A stretch of DNA of 64,000 bases from JALELF01 sp964473455 (GTDB lineage Bacteria > Bacillota_I > Bacilli_A > RF39 > UBA660), in assembly GCA_964473455.1 (NCBI GenBank), contig CAYYQX010000001.1:1-64000 (forward strand), written 5' to 3'. Below are positions 9,657-17,387 of the stretch, piece after piece (positions within the stretch are counted from its first letter, which is position 1; each line of letters begins with the position of its first letter). The position numbers and the translations under genes are program-made. The notes under the pieces are model-generated. The model was not told the origin of the DNA, ran no database searches, and worked only from the letters and a program-made list of their open reading frames with translations.

Positions 9657-9701
9657 GTTTACTTTATGTAAACATTATAACATTAAAATTGTTCTTGTAA
9701 A
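9657..9701 (-). promoter_or_regulatory. Promoter and operator-like inverted repeat of the ABC operon
   Basis: On the minus strand TTTACA (9696-9701), 16 bases, then TATAAT (9674-9679). Immediately downstream, at the expected transcription start, is the inverted repeat GTTTAC-TTTAT-GTAAAC (9657-9673), followed by the AAGGAG of the ATPase gene. A repeat placed at +1 is a typical repressor site. Which protein binds it is not known; the HTH protein at 6359-6685 is the nearest candidate. Confidence 0.65.
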
Positions 9702-9709
9702 AGACTTTA

Positions 9710-10129
9710 TTAACTTGCAGTATGAAGAATATTTCCATAATATATTCCCTGATAAGGATAACTCTTTGTATCAAACAAAAATCTAAATGTTCCGTTATAC
9801 TGACTCCCTAAGTTATATACACGACTCTGGTTATATCCTGTTGTTGCATATACTGTATATGTTAGATTTTGGTAGATATTAAAAATTATTTTTCTTTGTA
9901 ATCCAACATAAATATAGTTTGCAGCACTAGCACTTGTACCATATAAACCAATTTGGTGAATAAGTGTATTTGAAGCTGGAGAAGTAATATACTCGGGAGT
10001 TGTTGTTATTTGCGCATTATTATTTATAGATACGTACATAGTTTTTTGGTATGCTTTTACAACACCACTAAGTAAGATACTAAAGCACAATATCATAATA
10101 AAAGAAATAATAAAGACTAGCTTTTTCAT
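9710..10129 (-). CDS. Small secreted protein of unknown family
   Basis: A 139-residue protein with a clear signal peptide: basic MKK, a hydrophobic stretch to about residue 20, and a likely cleavage after GVVKA (about 26). The mature part (about 113 residues) has no cysteine and is rich in Tyr, Thr, Asn and Ile, with alternating patterns that suggest beta structure (for example RKIIFNIYQNLTYTVYATTG). A strong AGAAAGGAGG site precedes the ATG. I do not recognise the family. It sits just upstream of a two-permease ABC transporter, as in lactococcin-972-like bacteriocin loci, but I see no sequence match to that family. It may be a toxin, an immunity ligand or a surface protein. Confidence 0.6.
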   Translation of the reverse strand: MKKLVFIISFIMILCFSILLSGVVKAYQKTMYVSINNNAQITTTPEYITSPASNTLIHQIGLYGTSASAANYIYVGLQRKIIFNIYQNLTYTVYATTGYNQSRVYNLGSQYNGTFRFLFDTKSYPYQGIYYGNILHTAS

Positions 10130-10232
10130 TGAGTTGCCTCCTTTCTAGTAAAACCAAAATTAATTGATTTTGCAGAAAGGATTATTACATAAAATTTAGA
10201 TGAGATAAACTCTTTAATAGTAGAATATCCTC

Positions 10233-10247
10233 GCTTATTAAGCGAAA
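10233..10247. repeat. Inverted repeat in the leader of the secreted-protein gene
   Basis: TCGCTT-ATT-AAGCGA, a short perfect stem about 105 bases upstream of the secreted protein's start codon, between the UPF0316 gene's terminator and the ATG. It is unusually GC-containing for this region. It may be an operator; no binding protein can be named. Confidence 0.35.
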
Positions 10248-10261
10248 GTTATTTTGTAGTT

Positions 10262-10289
10262 AAAAAAAGCAAGAAATTTCTTGTTTTTT
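10262..10289. terminator. Bidirectional-looking terminator after the UPF0316 gene
   Basis: The palindrome CAAGAAATTTCTTG (10270-10283) is flanked by A and T runs on both sides. The stop codon of the minus-strand gene (10288-10290) overlaps the edge of the A/T arm. Confidence 0.7.
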
Positions 10290-10791
10290 ATTTTATAAAA
10301 CCATTTGTTACTGCTTTAGTTTCGTTAACTACAATAAATGCTTTTGGATCTAATTCTTGAATTAATTTTTTAAGTGTATTTAAACTTCTTTTATTTACTT
10401 CTATAAACAACATGTGTTTATCGTGTTCCATCCCTTTTATCTTTATTGCTGATACCGCAAAACCATTTTTTCTTATTTTATCAATAATTTCTTCACTCTC
10501 ATTTGATAAAACAATTTGTAGCCCTAGAGTTCCTTTAATAAATTTATTAGATAAAAATGTCCCAATATATGTGCCTGTTGCAAAACCTCCCGCATAAAAC
10601 ATAATTACCCAAATACTAGTAAGCTCACTAGTCAATACTTCTTTAACTATAGTAAGCCAAACTAAAGCTTCAAAAAAGCCACACAAAGCTGCATAAAACT
10701 TTTTATCTTTTACCGTTAAAATGACTCTTGTTGTTCCAAGAGAAACATCAACAATTCTAGCCAAAAATACTTTTAAACATAAAATAATCAT
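10288..10791 (-). CDS. UPF0316 / DUF2179 membrane protein
   Basis: A 167-residue protein with three predicted transmembrane helices in the first 90 residues (signature ARIVDVSLGTTRVILTVK) and a soluble C-terminal DUF2179 domain (about 90-160) with the pattern GFAVSAIKIKGMEHDKHMLFIEV. It resembles the YebE-type UPF0316 proteins of Firmicutes; function is unknown. It is preceded by GAGGATG at a suitable distance. A plus-strand small RNA promoter points away from it at 10858, so the two are divergently transcribed. Confidence 0.85.
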   Translation of the reverse strand: MIILCLKVFLARIVDVSLGTTRVILTVKDKKFYAALCGFFEALVWLTIVKEVLTSELTSIWVIMFYAGGFATGTYIGTFLSNKFIKGTLGLQIVLSNESEEIIDKIRKNGFAVSAIKIKGMEHDKHMLFIEVNKRSLNTLKKLIQELDPKAFIVVNETKAVTNGFIK

Positions 10792-10857
10792 AAAATCATC
10801 CTCTTCTAATTGGTATAACTAAAACACTTTTGTTCCAATATAAAATCTATTTTACTA

Positions 10858-10886
10858 TTGACAAAAAATACTTTTTGGATTAACAT
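10858..10886 (+). promoter_or_regulatory. Sigma-A-type promoter for an orphan small RNA
   Basis: TTGACA (10858-10863), exactly 17 bases, then TAACAT (10881-10886), on the plus strand where no protein-coding gene follows. The -35 box is perfect and the -10 is a close match. Confidence 0.65.
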
Positions 10887-10891
10887 ATATG

Positions 10892-10996
10892 GTACCAATT
10901 CGGAATTAGGCGAATTGGCGCTAGTATCACACTAGCCAACCCCTTTTTATTCTTTTAGGGACTGTCTTTCAGGGAGGCAGTCCTATTTTTATTTTT
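10892..10996 (+). ncRNA. Predicted structured small RNA, about 105 nt, family unknown
   Basis: Bounded by a promoter (10858-10886) and a terminator hairpin. Stem 1: CCAATTCG (10895-10902) with CGAATTGG (10911-10918). Stem 2: GCTAGT (10920-10925) with ACTAGC (10931-10936). A longer alternative pairs TTGGC-CTAGT (10915-10925, one bulged G) with ACTAGCCAA (10931-10939), which would break stem 1, so two folds compete. Stem 3 is GGACTGTCT (10959-10967) with AGGCAGTCC (10975-10983), followed by a T-rich tail. No reading frame of note is inside. I do not see motifs of SRP RNA, 6S RNA or tmRNA. Its 3' end overlaps the convergent nifJ stop codon. Confidence 0.55.
10959..10996 (+). terminator. Intrinsic terminator of the orphan small RNA
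   Basis: A nine-pair stem (one G-T pair) with loop TTCAGGG is followed on the plus strand by TATTTTTATTTTT. On the minus strand the hairpin is not followed by a T run, so it is oriented for plus-strand transcription, not for nifJ. Confidence 0.7.
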
Positions 10997-13900
10997 CTAA
11001 AGATTTATAATATTCAAACCTTTCGATAGCGTTTTCTTTATTCTCTTTTAGTAAAGTCTCTGCTTTTGTTGGGTTTATTTTTTTTAGTATTGAATATCTT
11101 GATTGACTGTTTAAATATTCGTCATACAAATTAAAATCAACATCTTTACTATCTAGTGTAAACTTTTTGCTTGTTGGATTATATCTAAATATCGGAAAGT
11201 AACCAGATTTAGTAGCTAATCTTTCTGATTCAATACTATTGCTTAATCCCCCTTTAATACCATGATAAGTACAAGGAGCATAAGCAATTATAATTGATGG
11301 GCCATCATAACTAGATGCTTCATTAAAGGCCTTTACAAGTTGATTTGGACTATATCCAAGGGAAACTGTTGCCACATAAACGTGTGGATAGCTTAAAGCT
11401 ATTCTTGCTAAATCTTTTTTGGCTGTTTTTTTGCCAACTGCTGTAAACGCACTAACACTTCCAAGTGGGCTTGATTTAGATGATTGTCCCCCTGTATTTG
11501 AATATACTTGGGTATCCAATACTAATATATTAATATTATCATTTGTTGAAAGAACGTGATCAATGCCACTATACCCTATATCATATGCCCAACCATCCCC
11601 GCCAATAGTCCAAATAGTTTTAGATACAATGTAATCTTTGTATGGTAAAACTTCCGGAAATTTATTATAATCTAATTTATCATAGACTTCCTTAGTTATC
11701 TTATAATCATTACTGTTTTGAAGCCATTTGTCTATTAATTCTTCTCCTTGATATTTTTGAAAAATTTTTCTAATTCTTTCTTTTATTAATTCGTTTCCCA
11801 CTAACATACCATAACCAAATTCAGCATTGTCTTCAAATAAAGAATTAGCCCAAGGTATATCGTATGAAATTGAAGGAAAGTACCCTCCAAAGATAGAAGA
11901 ACATCCTGTTGCGTTGGCAATAACCATGTTATCACCTAGTAATTGTGTCAACATCTTTATATAAGGAGTTTCGCCACATCCAGCACATGCTCCACTAAAA
12001 GCAAATTTTGGCTTATAAAATTGAGTGTTTCTAAGAAGATCTTTTGATAGGTCTTTTTCTTTAATATTTTTACTTAAATAATCAAAAACTTCTTGTTCAC
12101 CAGCTTTGATAGAATCATCTAGTTTATTGAAAGTTAAAGCTTTATCTTTTGGTATACAAGCATTGATACAAAGGCCACAGCCTGTACAGTCTTTTACTGA
12201 TATGGAAATCATATAATAATAGTTTTCTAAATCTTTACCAAGTGGCTTTTTGCACCTAACTTTAATATTGTCTGGTAAAAGTTTATATTCTTCTTCATCA
12301 ATTAAATATGGCCTAATAACTCCATGAGGGCAAACTACTCCACACATATTACAATTAATACATTTTTCTTTATTCCAAAGTGGGACAACTTCACTAATCA
12401 TTCTTTTTTCTAAAGAACTTGTTCCTGTCATAAAGTGTCCATCTGAAAAAGATAGAACATCTTTTGTTGTTAGCTCGTTCCCTCTTCTTTTTGTAACTAA
12501 GTTAAATACAGTTTTTTCTATTTCATTATTACTTTTTACATAAACACGTTGAACTAAGTGTAAACAATTTTCTGCTTCATCTATTGCTTTATAATTGGCT
12601 TGAACTATCTCATCACCTTTTTTAAAATATTTTTCTTTGGCTATTTTTTTGAGTTCAAATTTTGCCAAATCAAAACTAACAGCGTTTGATAATTTAATAA
12701 TTACTGTTTCAAGAATCGTACTAATTTTATCTTTCAATCCTAAAGTTGCCGCTAACTTATAGGCATTTATTGTATAGAATTTGATGTTTTTTTCTAATAT
12801 TATGTCTTTTACTTTTTCAGGTACTTCGACTTTTTCTTCGTCTGTTGTATTTAATATAAATATACCGTTTTTTTCTATGTTATTTAACATGTCAAAATCA
12901 AACAAATATTTTTCTTTTGTACAAACAACTAAGTAAGGGTTTTCAACATAATATCTACTTCTAATTGGCTTATCACTAAATCTTAAGTGCCCAACTGTCA
13001 CACTTCCTGATTTTTTAGAATCATATTGAAAATAGCCTTGAACAAATTGGTTTGTTTGTTCTCCCACCAACTTTATAATAGATTTTGAGGCACTTACCAT
13101 CCCATCAGAGCCATACCCATAAATTAAAAACTCTTTTGCTTGTTTTATTTTAAAATCATTATCAACTTCTAGACTGGTATTTGTTAAATCATCTACTATT
13201 CCTATTGTAAAATTATGTTTTGGATTTGTTTTAAGCATTGAAAAAACTACTTTAATGTCTTTTGGTGTTGTGTTTTTAGAAGATAAACCATATCTTCCAC
13301 CAAATACTGGTACTTCAACAATACTTTTAACATCTAAATATAAAGGTTCTCCTGTTCCATTAAACTCTTTTGTTCGATCTAATACCGCTATTTTTTCAAC
13401 TGTTGTTGGAAGGACATCAAAAAAATATTTTTTTGAAAAAGGCCTATATAAATGAACTTCAATAAGACCATAATCTTCACCTAATTCATCTATCACTTCT
13501 TTTGTTGTATCGCAAACAGAACCCATCGCAACAATTACATATTTAGCATTTTTATTTCCATAATAATTGAAAGGTTTATATTCTGTATTAGCTTTTTCAT
13601 TTATTTTCATCATGTATTTATTTACAATGTCAGGCACCTTGTCATAAAACATATTTCTTGCTTCTGTCATTTGAAAATACACATCATCATCTTCTGCTGA
13701 CACTTTTACTGTTGGTTTTAAGGGATTTAAGGCTTTAGTTCTAAATTCTTCTATTTTTTCATAATTAACTAATGATTTATAGTCTTCTTCTTCTAATACG
13801 TTTATTTTATTTATTTCGTGACTAGTTCTAAAACCTTCGAAAAAATGCATAACTGGCAGGCTTGCTTCTATTGCAGTTAAATGAGCAAGACCACTTAGAA

Positions 13901-14345
13901 AAGATGCATCTTGAACTGACGTTGAAGATATCATGATAAATCCAGTGCTTCTAGCTGCATAAATGTCCTGGTGATCACCAAGTATTGATAAAGAGTGTGT
14001 TGCCAAGCTACGAGATGCGACATGCATAACTAAAGGCAGCATTTCACCAGCAATTTTGTACATATTTGGTATCATTAATAAAAGTCCTTGACTAGCTGTG
14101 TATGTCGAAGTTAATATTCCTAGAGACAATGATCCATGAACAAAACCAGCAGCTCCTGCTTCACTTTGCATTTCCACTACTTTTACTTTGTCATTAAATA
14201 AATTAAGCCTTCCTTTACTACTCTCTTCATCTATGTATTCTGCCATAGGGGTTGAAGGAGTTATAGGATATATTCCTGCCATTTCAGTAAATAGGTACGA
14301 TGTGTTTGCGCAAGCTTCATTCCCATCAATTGTCTTTATTTTCAC
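10989..14345 (-). CDS. nifJ: Pyruvate:ferredoxin (flavodoxin) oxidoreductase
   Basis: An 1118-residue single-chain enzyme converting pyruvate and CoA to acetyl-CoA and CO2 with reduction of ferredoxin; oxygen-sensitive, so an anaerobic mode of life is implied. In order: pyrimidine-binding domain (GIYPITPSTPMAEY), transketolase-like domain II, a two-cluster ferredoxin domain (CINCNMCGVVCPHG and CTGCGLCINACI), and the thiamine-diphosphate domain (GDGWAYDIGYSGIDHV, with SNTGGQSSKSSP). A cysteine in FSGACAGCGETPY supports the proximal cluster. The start is GTG at 14343-14345, preceded by GAAAGGA and overlapping the HerA-like gene's end by 20 bases, which suggests coupled translation. Confidence 0.95.
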   Translation of the reverse strand: MKIKTIDGNEACANTSYLFTEMAGIYPITPSTPMAEYIDEESSKGRLNLFNDKVKVVEMQSEAGAAGFVHGSLSLGILTSTYTASQGLLLMIPNMYKIAGEMLPLVMHVASRSLATHSLSILGDHQDIYAARSTGFIMISSTSVQDASFLSGLAHLTAIEASLPVMHFFEGFRTSHEINKINVLEEEDYKSLVNYEKIEEFRTKALNPLKPTVKVSAEDDDVYFQMTEARNMFYDKVPDIVNKYMMKINEKANTEYKPFNYYGNKNAKYVIVAMGSVCDTTKEVIDELGEDYGLIEVHLYRPFSKKYFFDVLPTTVEKIAVLDRTKEFNGTGEPLYLDVKSIVEVPVFGGRYGLSSKNTTPKDIKVVFSMLKTNPKHNFTIGIVDDLTNTSLEVDNDFKIKQAKEFLIYGYGSDGMVSASKSIIKLVGEQTNQFVQGYFQYDSKKSGSVTVGHLRFSDKPIRSRYYVENPYLVVCTKEKYLFDFDMLNNIEKNGIFILNTTDEEKVEVPEKVKDIILEKNIKFYTINAYKLAATLGLKDKISTILETVIIKLSNAVSFDLAKFELKKIAKEKYFKKGDEIVQANYKAIDEAENCLHLVQRVYVKSNNEIEKTVFNLVTKRRGNELTTKDVLSFSDGHFMTGTSSLEKRMISEVVPLWNKEKCINCNMCGVVCPHGVIRPYLIDEEEYKLLPDNIKVRCKKPLGKDLENYYYMISISVKDCTGCGLCINACIPKDKALTFNKLDDSIKAGEQEVFDYLSKNIKEKDLSKDLLRNTQFYKPKFAFSGACAGCGETPYIKMLTQLLGDNMVIANATGCSSIFGGYFPSISYDIPWANSLFEDNAEFGYGMLVGNELIKERIRKIFQKYQGEELIDKWLQNSNDYKITKEVYDKLDYNKFPEVLPYKDYIVSKTIWTIGGDGWAYDIGYSGIDHVLSTNDNINILVLDTQVYSNTGGQSSKSSPLGSVSAFTAVGKKTAKKDLARIALSYPHVYVATVSLGYSPNQLVKAFNEASSYDGPSIIIAYAPCTYHGIKGGLSNSIESERLATKSGYFPIFRYNPTSKKFTLDSKDVDFNLYDEYLNSQSRYSILKKINPTKAETLLKENKENAIERFEYYKSLEK

Positions 14346-16125
14346 TGTCGTTATCCTTTCTGGTTATAAACCACTTTTCAATTACATTACAACTACTACT
14401 TGATGGAGCCGGATTTGGCATATCAAATTGAATAAAAACAGGGACATTAAAGGCATTACCAAAGGCAATACAAATTCCTGGTTGTAATATTCTAATTCTT
14501 TTAACAATTTCCATTGTTATATTGGGAACCATATCCTTGATATATGTTATATCTTTTGGATGCAGCATTTTAAATATTAAGAAGTTATTGCATTGAGCAA
14601 GAGCTGTATCACTCATCTCAGATGGCCTTTGAGTAATAAAGCCAAGTATTACACCATATTTTCTACCTTCTTTGGTAATTCTATTAAAGATGTTATACCC
14701 TATTAAATCTATGTCTCCATCGTTTTGAACGTATCTATGAGCTTCTTCTAATATTATATGAAAAGGCATATCTGTTCTTTTGTTTCTGTCTTTTCCAAAG
14801 TCAAACAATAGTTTCGCATAGATTTTTACTAGTGTTTTTGCTAATCTATCATCTACATAATTAATATTAAAATTTATTATTTGAGCTTTTTTACCATTAG
14901 AAGCCGTTAATAGTTCTCTAATATAACCTTCTTTAGAGATGAAATTAGGATAGCTGAAAAATTTACTATATTCACTATCTATTAGCGATTGTAATCTTAC
15001 TCTTAAGACGTTTGCTTCATCAAAAACTTTATCACTCTTTAATATTCCTTCACTTATTAAAGCAAATTCAAAAGCATCTTTTAGGTTTTGTAATGTATAA
15101 GCAAAACTGCCATCTGGTAAATTAAGATCGCTTGAATCTAAAATAAATTTTCTAATAAAGTCTGTTACTAATTCCATCTCACGCATTTTGCCACTATCAT
15201 CAATAAGTAGGCATTGTTTAAAAGGTCTGACATAACCTGGTTGATATATTTCTGTTTCTAAGTTTAATTCTTTTGTATTGTAGTACGATAAAACAGAAAA
15301 GATTTGATCTCTTATTTGGGTAGATGGTCTACCACTACTTAGTATATCAAGTAAGGCTTTGGCAATTATATCGTTTTTTTGTTTAATAACTTTTTCTTCA
15401 TCTCTGGCAAAAACAGTTATTAGTTTTAAAGCTTTTTCAATAATAGGTAATTGACTGTTCTTTGTTGCCCCAAGTAAAAGAGCTAAATCATCTGTATTTA
15501 AAAACCATAATGGAATTTTAATTATTTCAGTCTCACTATAAGCGAGATTTGTTGTATATGTTTTAAAGTTTATTTGTTCTACTTTATCATGAAGATTATT
15601 AAAAGCGCTGTGATACTCACCATAAGCATCAAAGATAAATATGTTAGATTTGTAAGGTATTTCTTTTGTTTTACTAAATAAATTTTGAAAAATTCTGGCG
15701 ACGCTACATGATTTACCACTTCCTGTTGAACCAAATATGGCAAAATGGTTATTAAAAAGTCTATTAATATTAGCGCTGATTTCGATATTTTCATAAACTG
15801 GGCTTCTCCCTAGTAAAAGATCTGTTCTTTCATTATAATTTTGATTGCCAATTATTATTGGCATTTTTTCTTTACTTATTATTTTAGGCTTTGAGCCAAA
15901 TGATGGATTTCTAACAACACCAAAAACAAATTGGTTATCTTTTATTTCACCAAGTAAATTTACTGTTGCAATTTCTTCTTTAATGTCCGTTATTTCACCG
16001 ACAATTAATTTTGCTTCCTCTTCAAATATTACATACATGTTCATTAAGCTTTGGATCTTTTCTAGATCCAAGTTTAATTTGATTAAAACATTGTTGCCTT
16101 CCATGCCTATAACAGTACCTAACAT
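14326..16125 (-). CDS. HerA-like DUF87 ATPase
   Basis: A hexameric FtsK/HerA-superfamily ATPase. It has an N-terminal beta-barrel (HAS-barrel, about 1-80), Walker A FGSTGSGKS, Walker B HIILEEAHRY and a C-terminal TQRPSEMSDTALAQ sensor-like motif. HerA proteins are DNA translocases, usually working with the NurA nuclease in end resection or with Sir2-like partners in defence; neither partner is adjacent. The open frame reaches a TTG at 16170, but that lies in the T run of the upstream terminator and has no ribosome site. ATG 16125 (MLGTVIG) is the more likely start. It is translationally coupled to nifJ, which is an unusual neighbour. Confidence 0.8.
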   Translation of the reverse strand: MLGTVIGMEGNNVLIKLNLDLEKIQSLMNMYVIFEEEAKLIVGEITDIKEEIATVNLLGEIKDNQFVFGVVRNPSFGSKPKIISKEKMPIIIGNQNYNERTDLLLGRSPVYENIEISANINRLFNNHFAIFGSTGSGKSCSVARIFQNLFSKTKEIPYKSNIFIFDAYGEYHSAFNNLHDKVEQINFKTYTTNLAYSETEIIKIPLWFLNTDDLALLLGATKNSQLPIIEKALKLITVFARDEEKVIKQKNDIIAKALLDILSSGRPSTQIRDQIFSVLSYYNTKELNLETEIYQPGYVRPFKQCLLIDDSGKMREMELVTDFIRKFILDSSDLNLPDGSFAYTLQNLKDAFEFALISEGILKSDKVFDEANVLRVRLQSLIDSEYSKFFSYPNFISKEGYIRELLTASNGKKAQIINFNINYVDDRLAKTLVKIYAKLLFDFGKDRNKRTDMPFHIILEEAHRYVQNDGDIDLIGYNIFNRITKEGRKYGVILGFITQRPSEMSDTALAQCNNFLIFKMLHPKDITYIKDMVPNITMEIVKRIRILQPGICIAFGNAFNVPVFIQFDMPNPAPSSSSCNVIEKWFITRKDNDSENKDN

Positions 16126-16170
16126 ACTACCATCTCTACTTTCTATATAATTATATATCTTTTTGAGCAA

Positions 16171-16192
16171 AAAAAAAAGTACTTAGTGTACT
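16171..16192 (-). terminator. Terminator after the tandem prepilin genes
   Basis: On the minus strand AAGTAC-ACTAA-GTACTT is followed by a run of T. It separates the prepilin pair from the HerA-like gene. Confidence 0.75.
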
Positions 16193-16202
16193 TCTTGTGT
16201 TT

Positions 16203-16580
16203 TTATTTTGTACATGCCATTGTTGTGCCTGTACCATCACAACTATAAGAACCAATTATTAGGTCTGTAACTGTTACTGTTCCATCTGCTGCAAGGACAA
16301 CTGTTCCATCGGTTGGAACTGTTCCGGATATGATCAAGTCAGATGGTTTTGCTGAAAAGTCAACAGTTAATGGTAAAACCTGAGGTGTTGCATCTAATTG
16401 CGATTGAGCATAATAATTTTGAACAGCACTGATTGAATTATAAGCTGACGCTTCTGCTGCTCCTTCTCTTGACTCTTCAATAATATTTAATATTATTGGT
16501 GTTGCAATTACTGCAATAATTGCCAAGATAACAATTACAGCTAAAAGTTCTATTAATGTAAAACCTTTCTTATTTTTCAT
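16203..16580 (-). CDS. Type IV prepilin-like protein, tandem copy 2 (acidic)
   Basis: A 125-residue protein with leader MKNKKG, cleavage before Phe7, the E+5 residue in FTLIELLAVIVILAIIAV and a long hydrophobic helix to about residue 32. The C-terminal half is a small predicted beta domain ending in a cysteine pair (YSCDGTGTTMACTK), probably a disulfide. It lies 20 bases after its paralogue at 16601-16978. The first 72 residues differ at only two positions, while the C-terminal half carries 13 more changes, five of them aspartates here that are uncharged in the paralogue. No prepilin peptidase, pilus ATPase or pilC-like gene is in the window. It may be a pilus subunit or ComGC-type pseudopilin. 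Confidence 0.88.
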   Translation of the reverse strand: MKNKKGFTLIELLAVIVILAIIAVIATPIILNIIEESREGAAEASAYNSISAVQNYYAQSQLDATPQVLPLTVDFSAKPSDLIISGTVPTDGTVVLAADGTVTVTDLIIGSYSCDGTGTTMACTK

Positions 16581-16600
16581 AAAGTCACCTCTTTTCTTAA

Positions 16601-16978
16601 TTATTTAGTACAAGCCATTGTTGTTCCTGTTCCTGCACAAGTATAAGTTCCAATTACTAAGCCAGTAACTGTTACTGATCCGTTTGCTGCAAGGACAATT
16701 GTTCCAGCAGTTGGAACTGTTCCAGATATGATCAAGTCAGCTGGTTTCGATGCAAAGTTAACTGTTAATGGTAAAACTTGTGGTGTTGCATCTAATTGTG
16801 ATTGAGCATAATAATTTTGAACAGCACTAATTGAATTATAAGCTGATGCTTCTGCTGCTCCTTCTCTGGATTCTTCAATAATATTTAATATTATTGGTGT
16901 TGCAATTACTGCAATAATTGCCAAGATAACGATTACAGCTAAAAGTTCTATTAATGTAAAACCTTTTTTACTTCTCAT
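16601..16978 (-). CDS. Type IV prepilin-like protein, tandem copy 1 (neutral)
   Basis: A 125-residue paralogue of the downstream gene, with leader MRSKKG, the same N-terminal helix and the same C-terminal cysteine pair (YTCAGTGTTMACTK). It has AAGGTGGTG upstream of the ATG. An extended -10 promoter (TGCTATGAT, minus strand, 17014-17021) precedes it, so it is the first gene of the pair. About 110 of 125 residues match the second copy, and DNA identity in the first half is very high. This indicates a recent duplication followed by change of the exposed domain. Confidence 0.88.
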   Translation of the reverse strand: MRSKKGFTLIELLAVIVILAIIAVIATPIILNIIEESREGAAEASAYNSISAVQNYYAQSQLDATPQVLPLTVNFASKPADLIISGTVPTAGTIVLAANGSVTVTGLVIGTYTCAGTGTTMACTK

Positions 16979-17013
16979 TTTCTCACCACCTTTACTATTA
17001 TTACTACAAGTTA

Positions 17014-17021
17014 ATCATAGC
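17014..17021 (-). promoter_or_regulatory. Extended -10 promoter of the prepilin pair
   Basis: TGCTATGAT on the minus strand, about 35 bases upstream of the first prepilin start codon. No convincing -35 box is present; the TG extension can substitute for it. Confidence 0.5.
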
Positions 17022-17096
17022 ACATTTATTTTAAATATAAAACATTTTTCAAATATTTTTCTTAAAAAATGTATAGTATATAACAAATTATAGCTT

Positions 17097-17387
17097 TTAT
17101 ATTATTTCTTTTATCTGTTCTTTTAACTCTTGATCAAGAGTTTCAATTAATAAATTTATTTTATTAGCTTTAGATAATAAGCCCAGTTTTTCCTCATAAT
17201 AGTCTAGTTTTTTTAACGCTTCTTTTATTTGCTTATGAACAGCGTTTCTACTAATGTGCTCATTTTCACTTATTTCCAATAAAGTTAAATTATCAAAATA
17301 ATAGTTCTCAAAATATCCTTTTTGTTTTTCAGTCAATAATTCACCGTAATAATCATATAAGTTAATATAATATATTCTATTATCCAT
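17097..17387 (-). CDS. ylxM: YlxM/UPF0122 HTH protein associated with SRP genes
   Basis: A 96-residue, sigma-70 region 4-like helix-turn-helix protein (LTLLEISENEHISRNAVHKQI). YlxM proteins normally sit beside ffh or ftsY and are thought to modulate the signal recognition particle. Here the start overlaps the 3' end of ftsY by eight bases, so it is cotranslated with it; ffh is not in the window. Length is close to the usual 105-110. Confidence 0.88.
   Translation of the reverse strand: MDNRIYYINLYDYYGELLTEKQKGYFENYYFDNLTLLEISENEHISRNAVHKQIKEALKKLDYYEEKLGLLSKANKINLLIETLDQELKEQIKEII

Noticed and set aside
10892..10996. SRP RNA, 6S RNA or tmRNA
   Set aside because: No GGAAG-type SRP apical loop, no long bulged 6S-like duplex, and no tRNA-like ends or tag frame.
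10959..10996. Terminator of nifJ
   Set aside because: On the minus strand the hairpin is not followed by a T run; the T run is on the plus strand.
17041..17097. Terminator after ylxM
   Set aside because: A weak A/T-only stem of eight pairs with a 14-base loop; not distinguishable from background in such AT-rich sequence.
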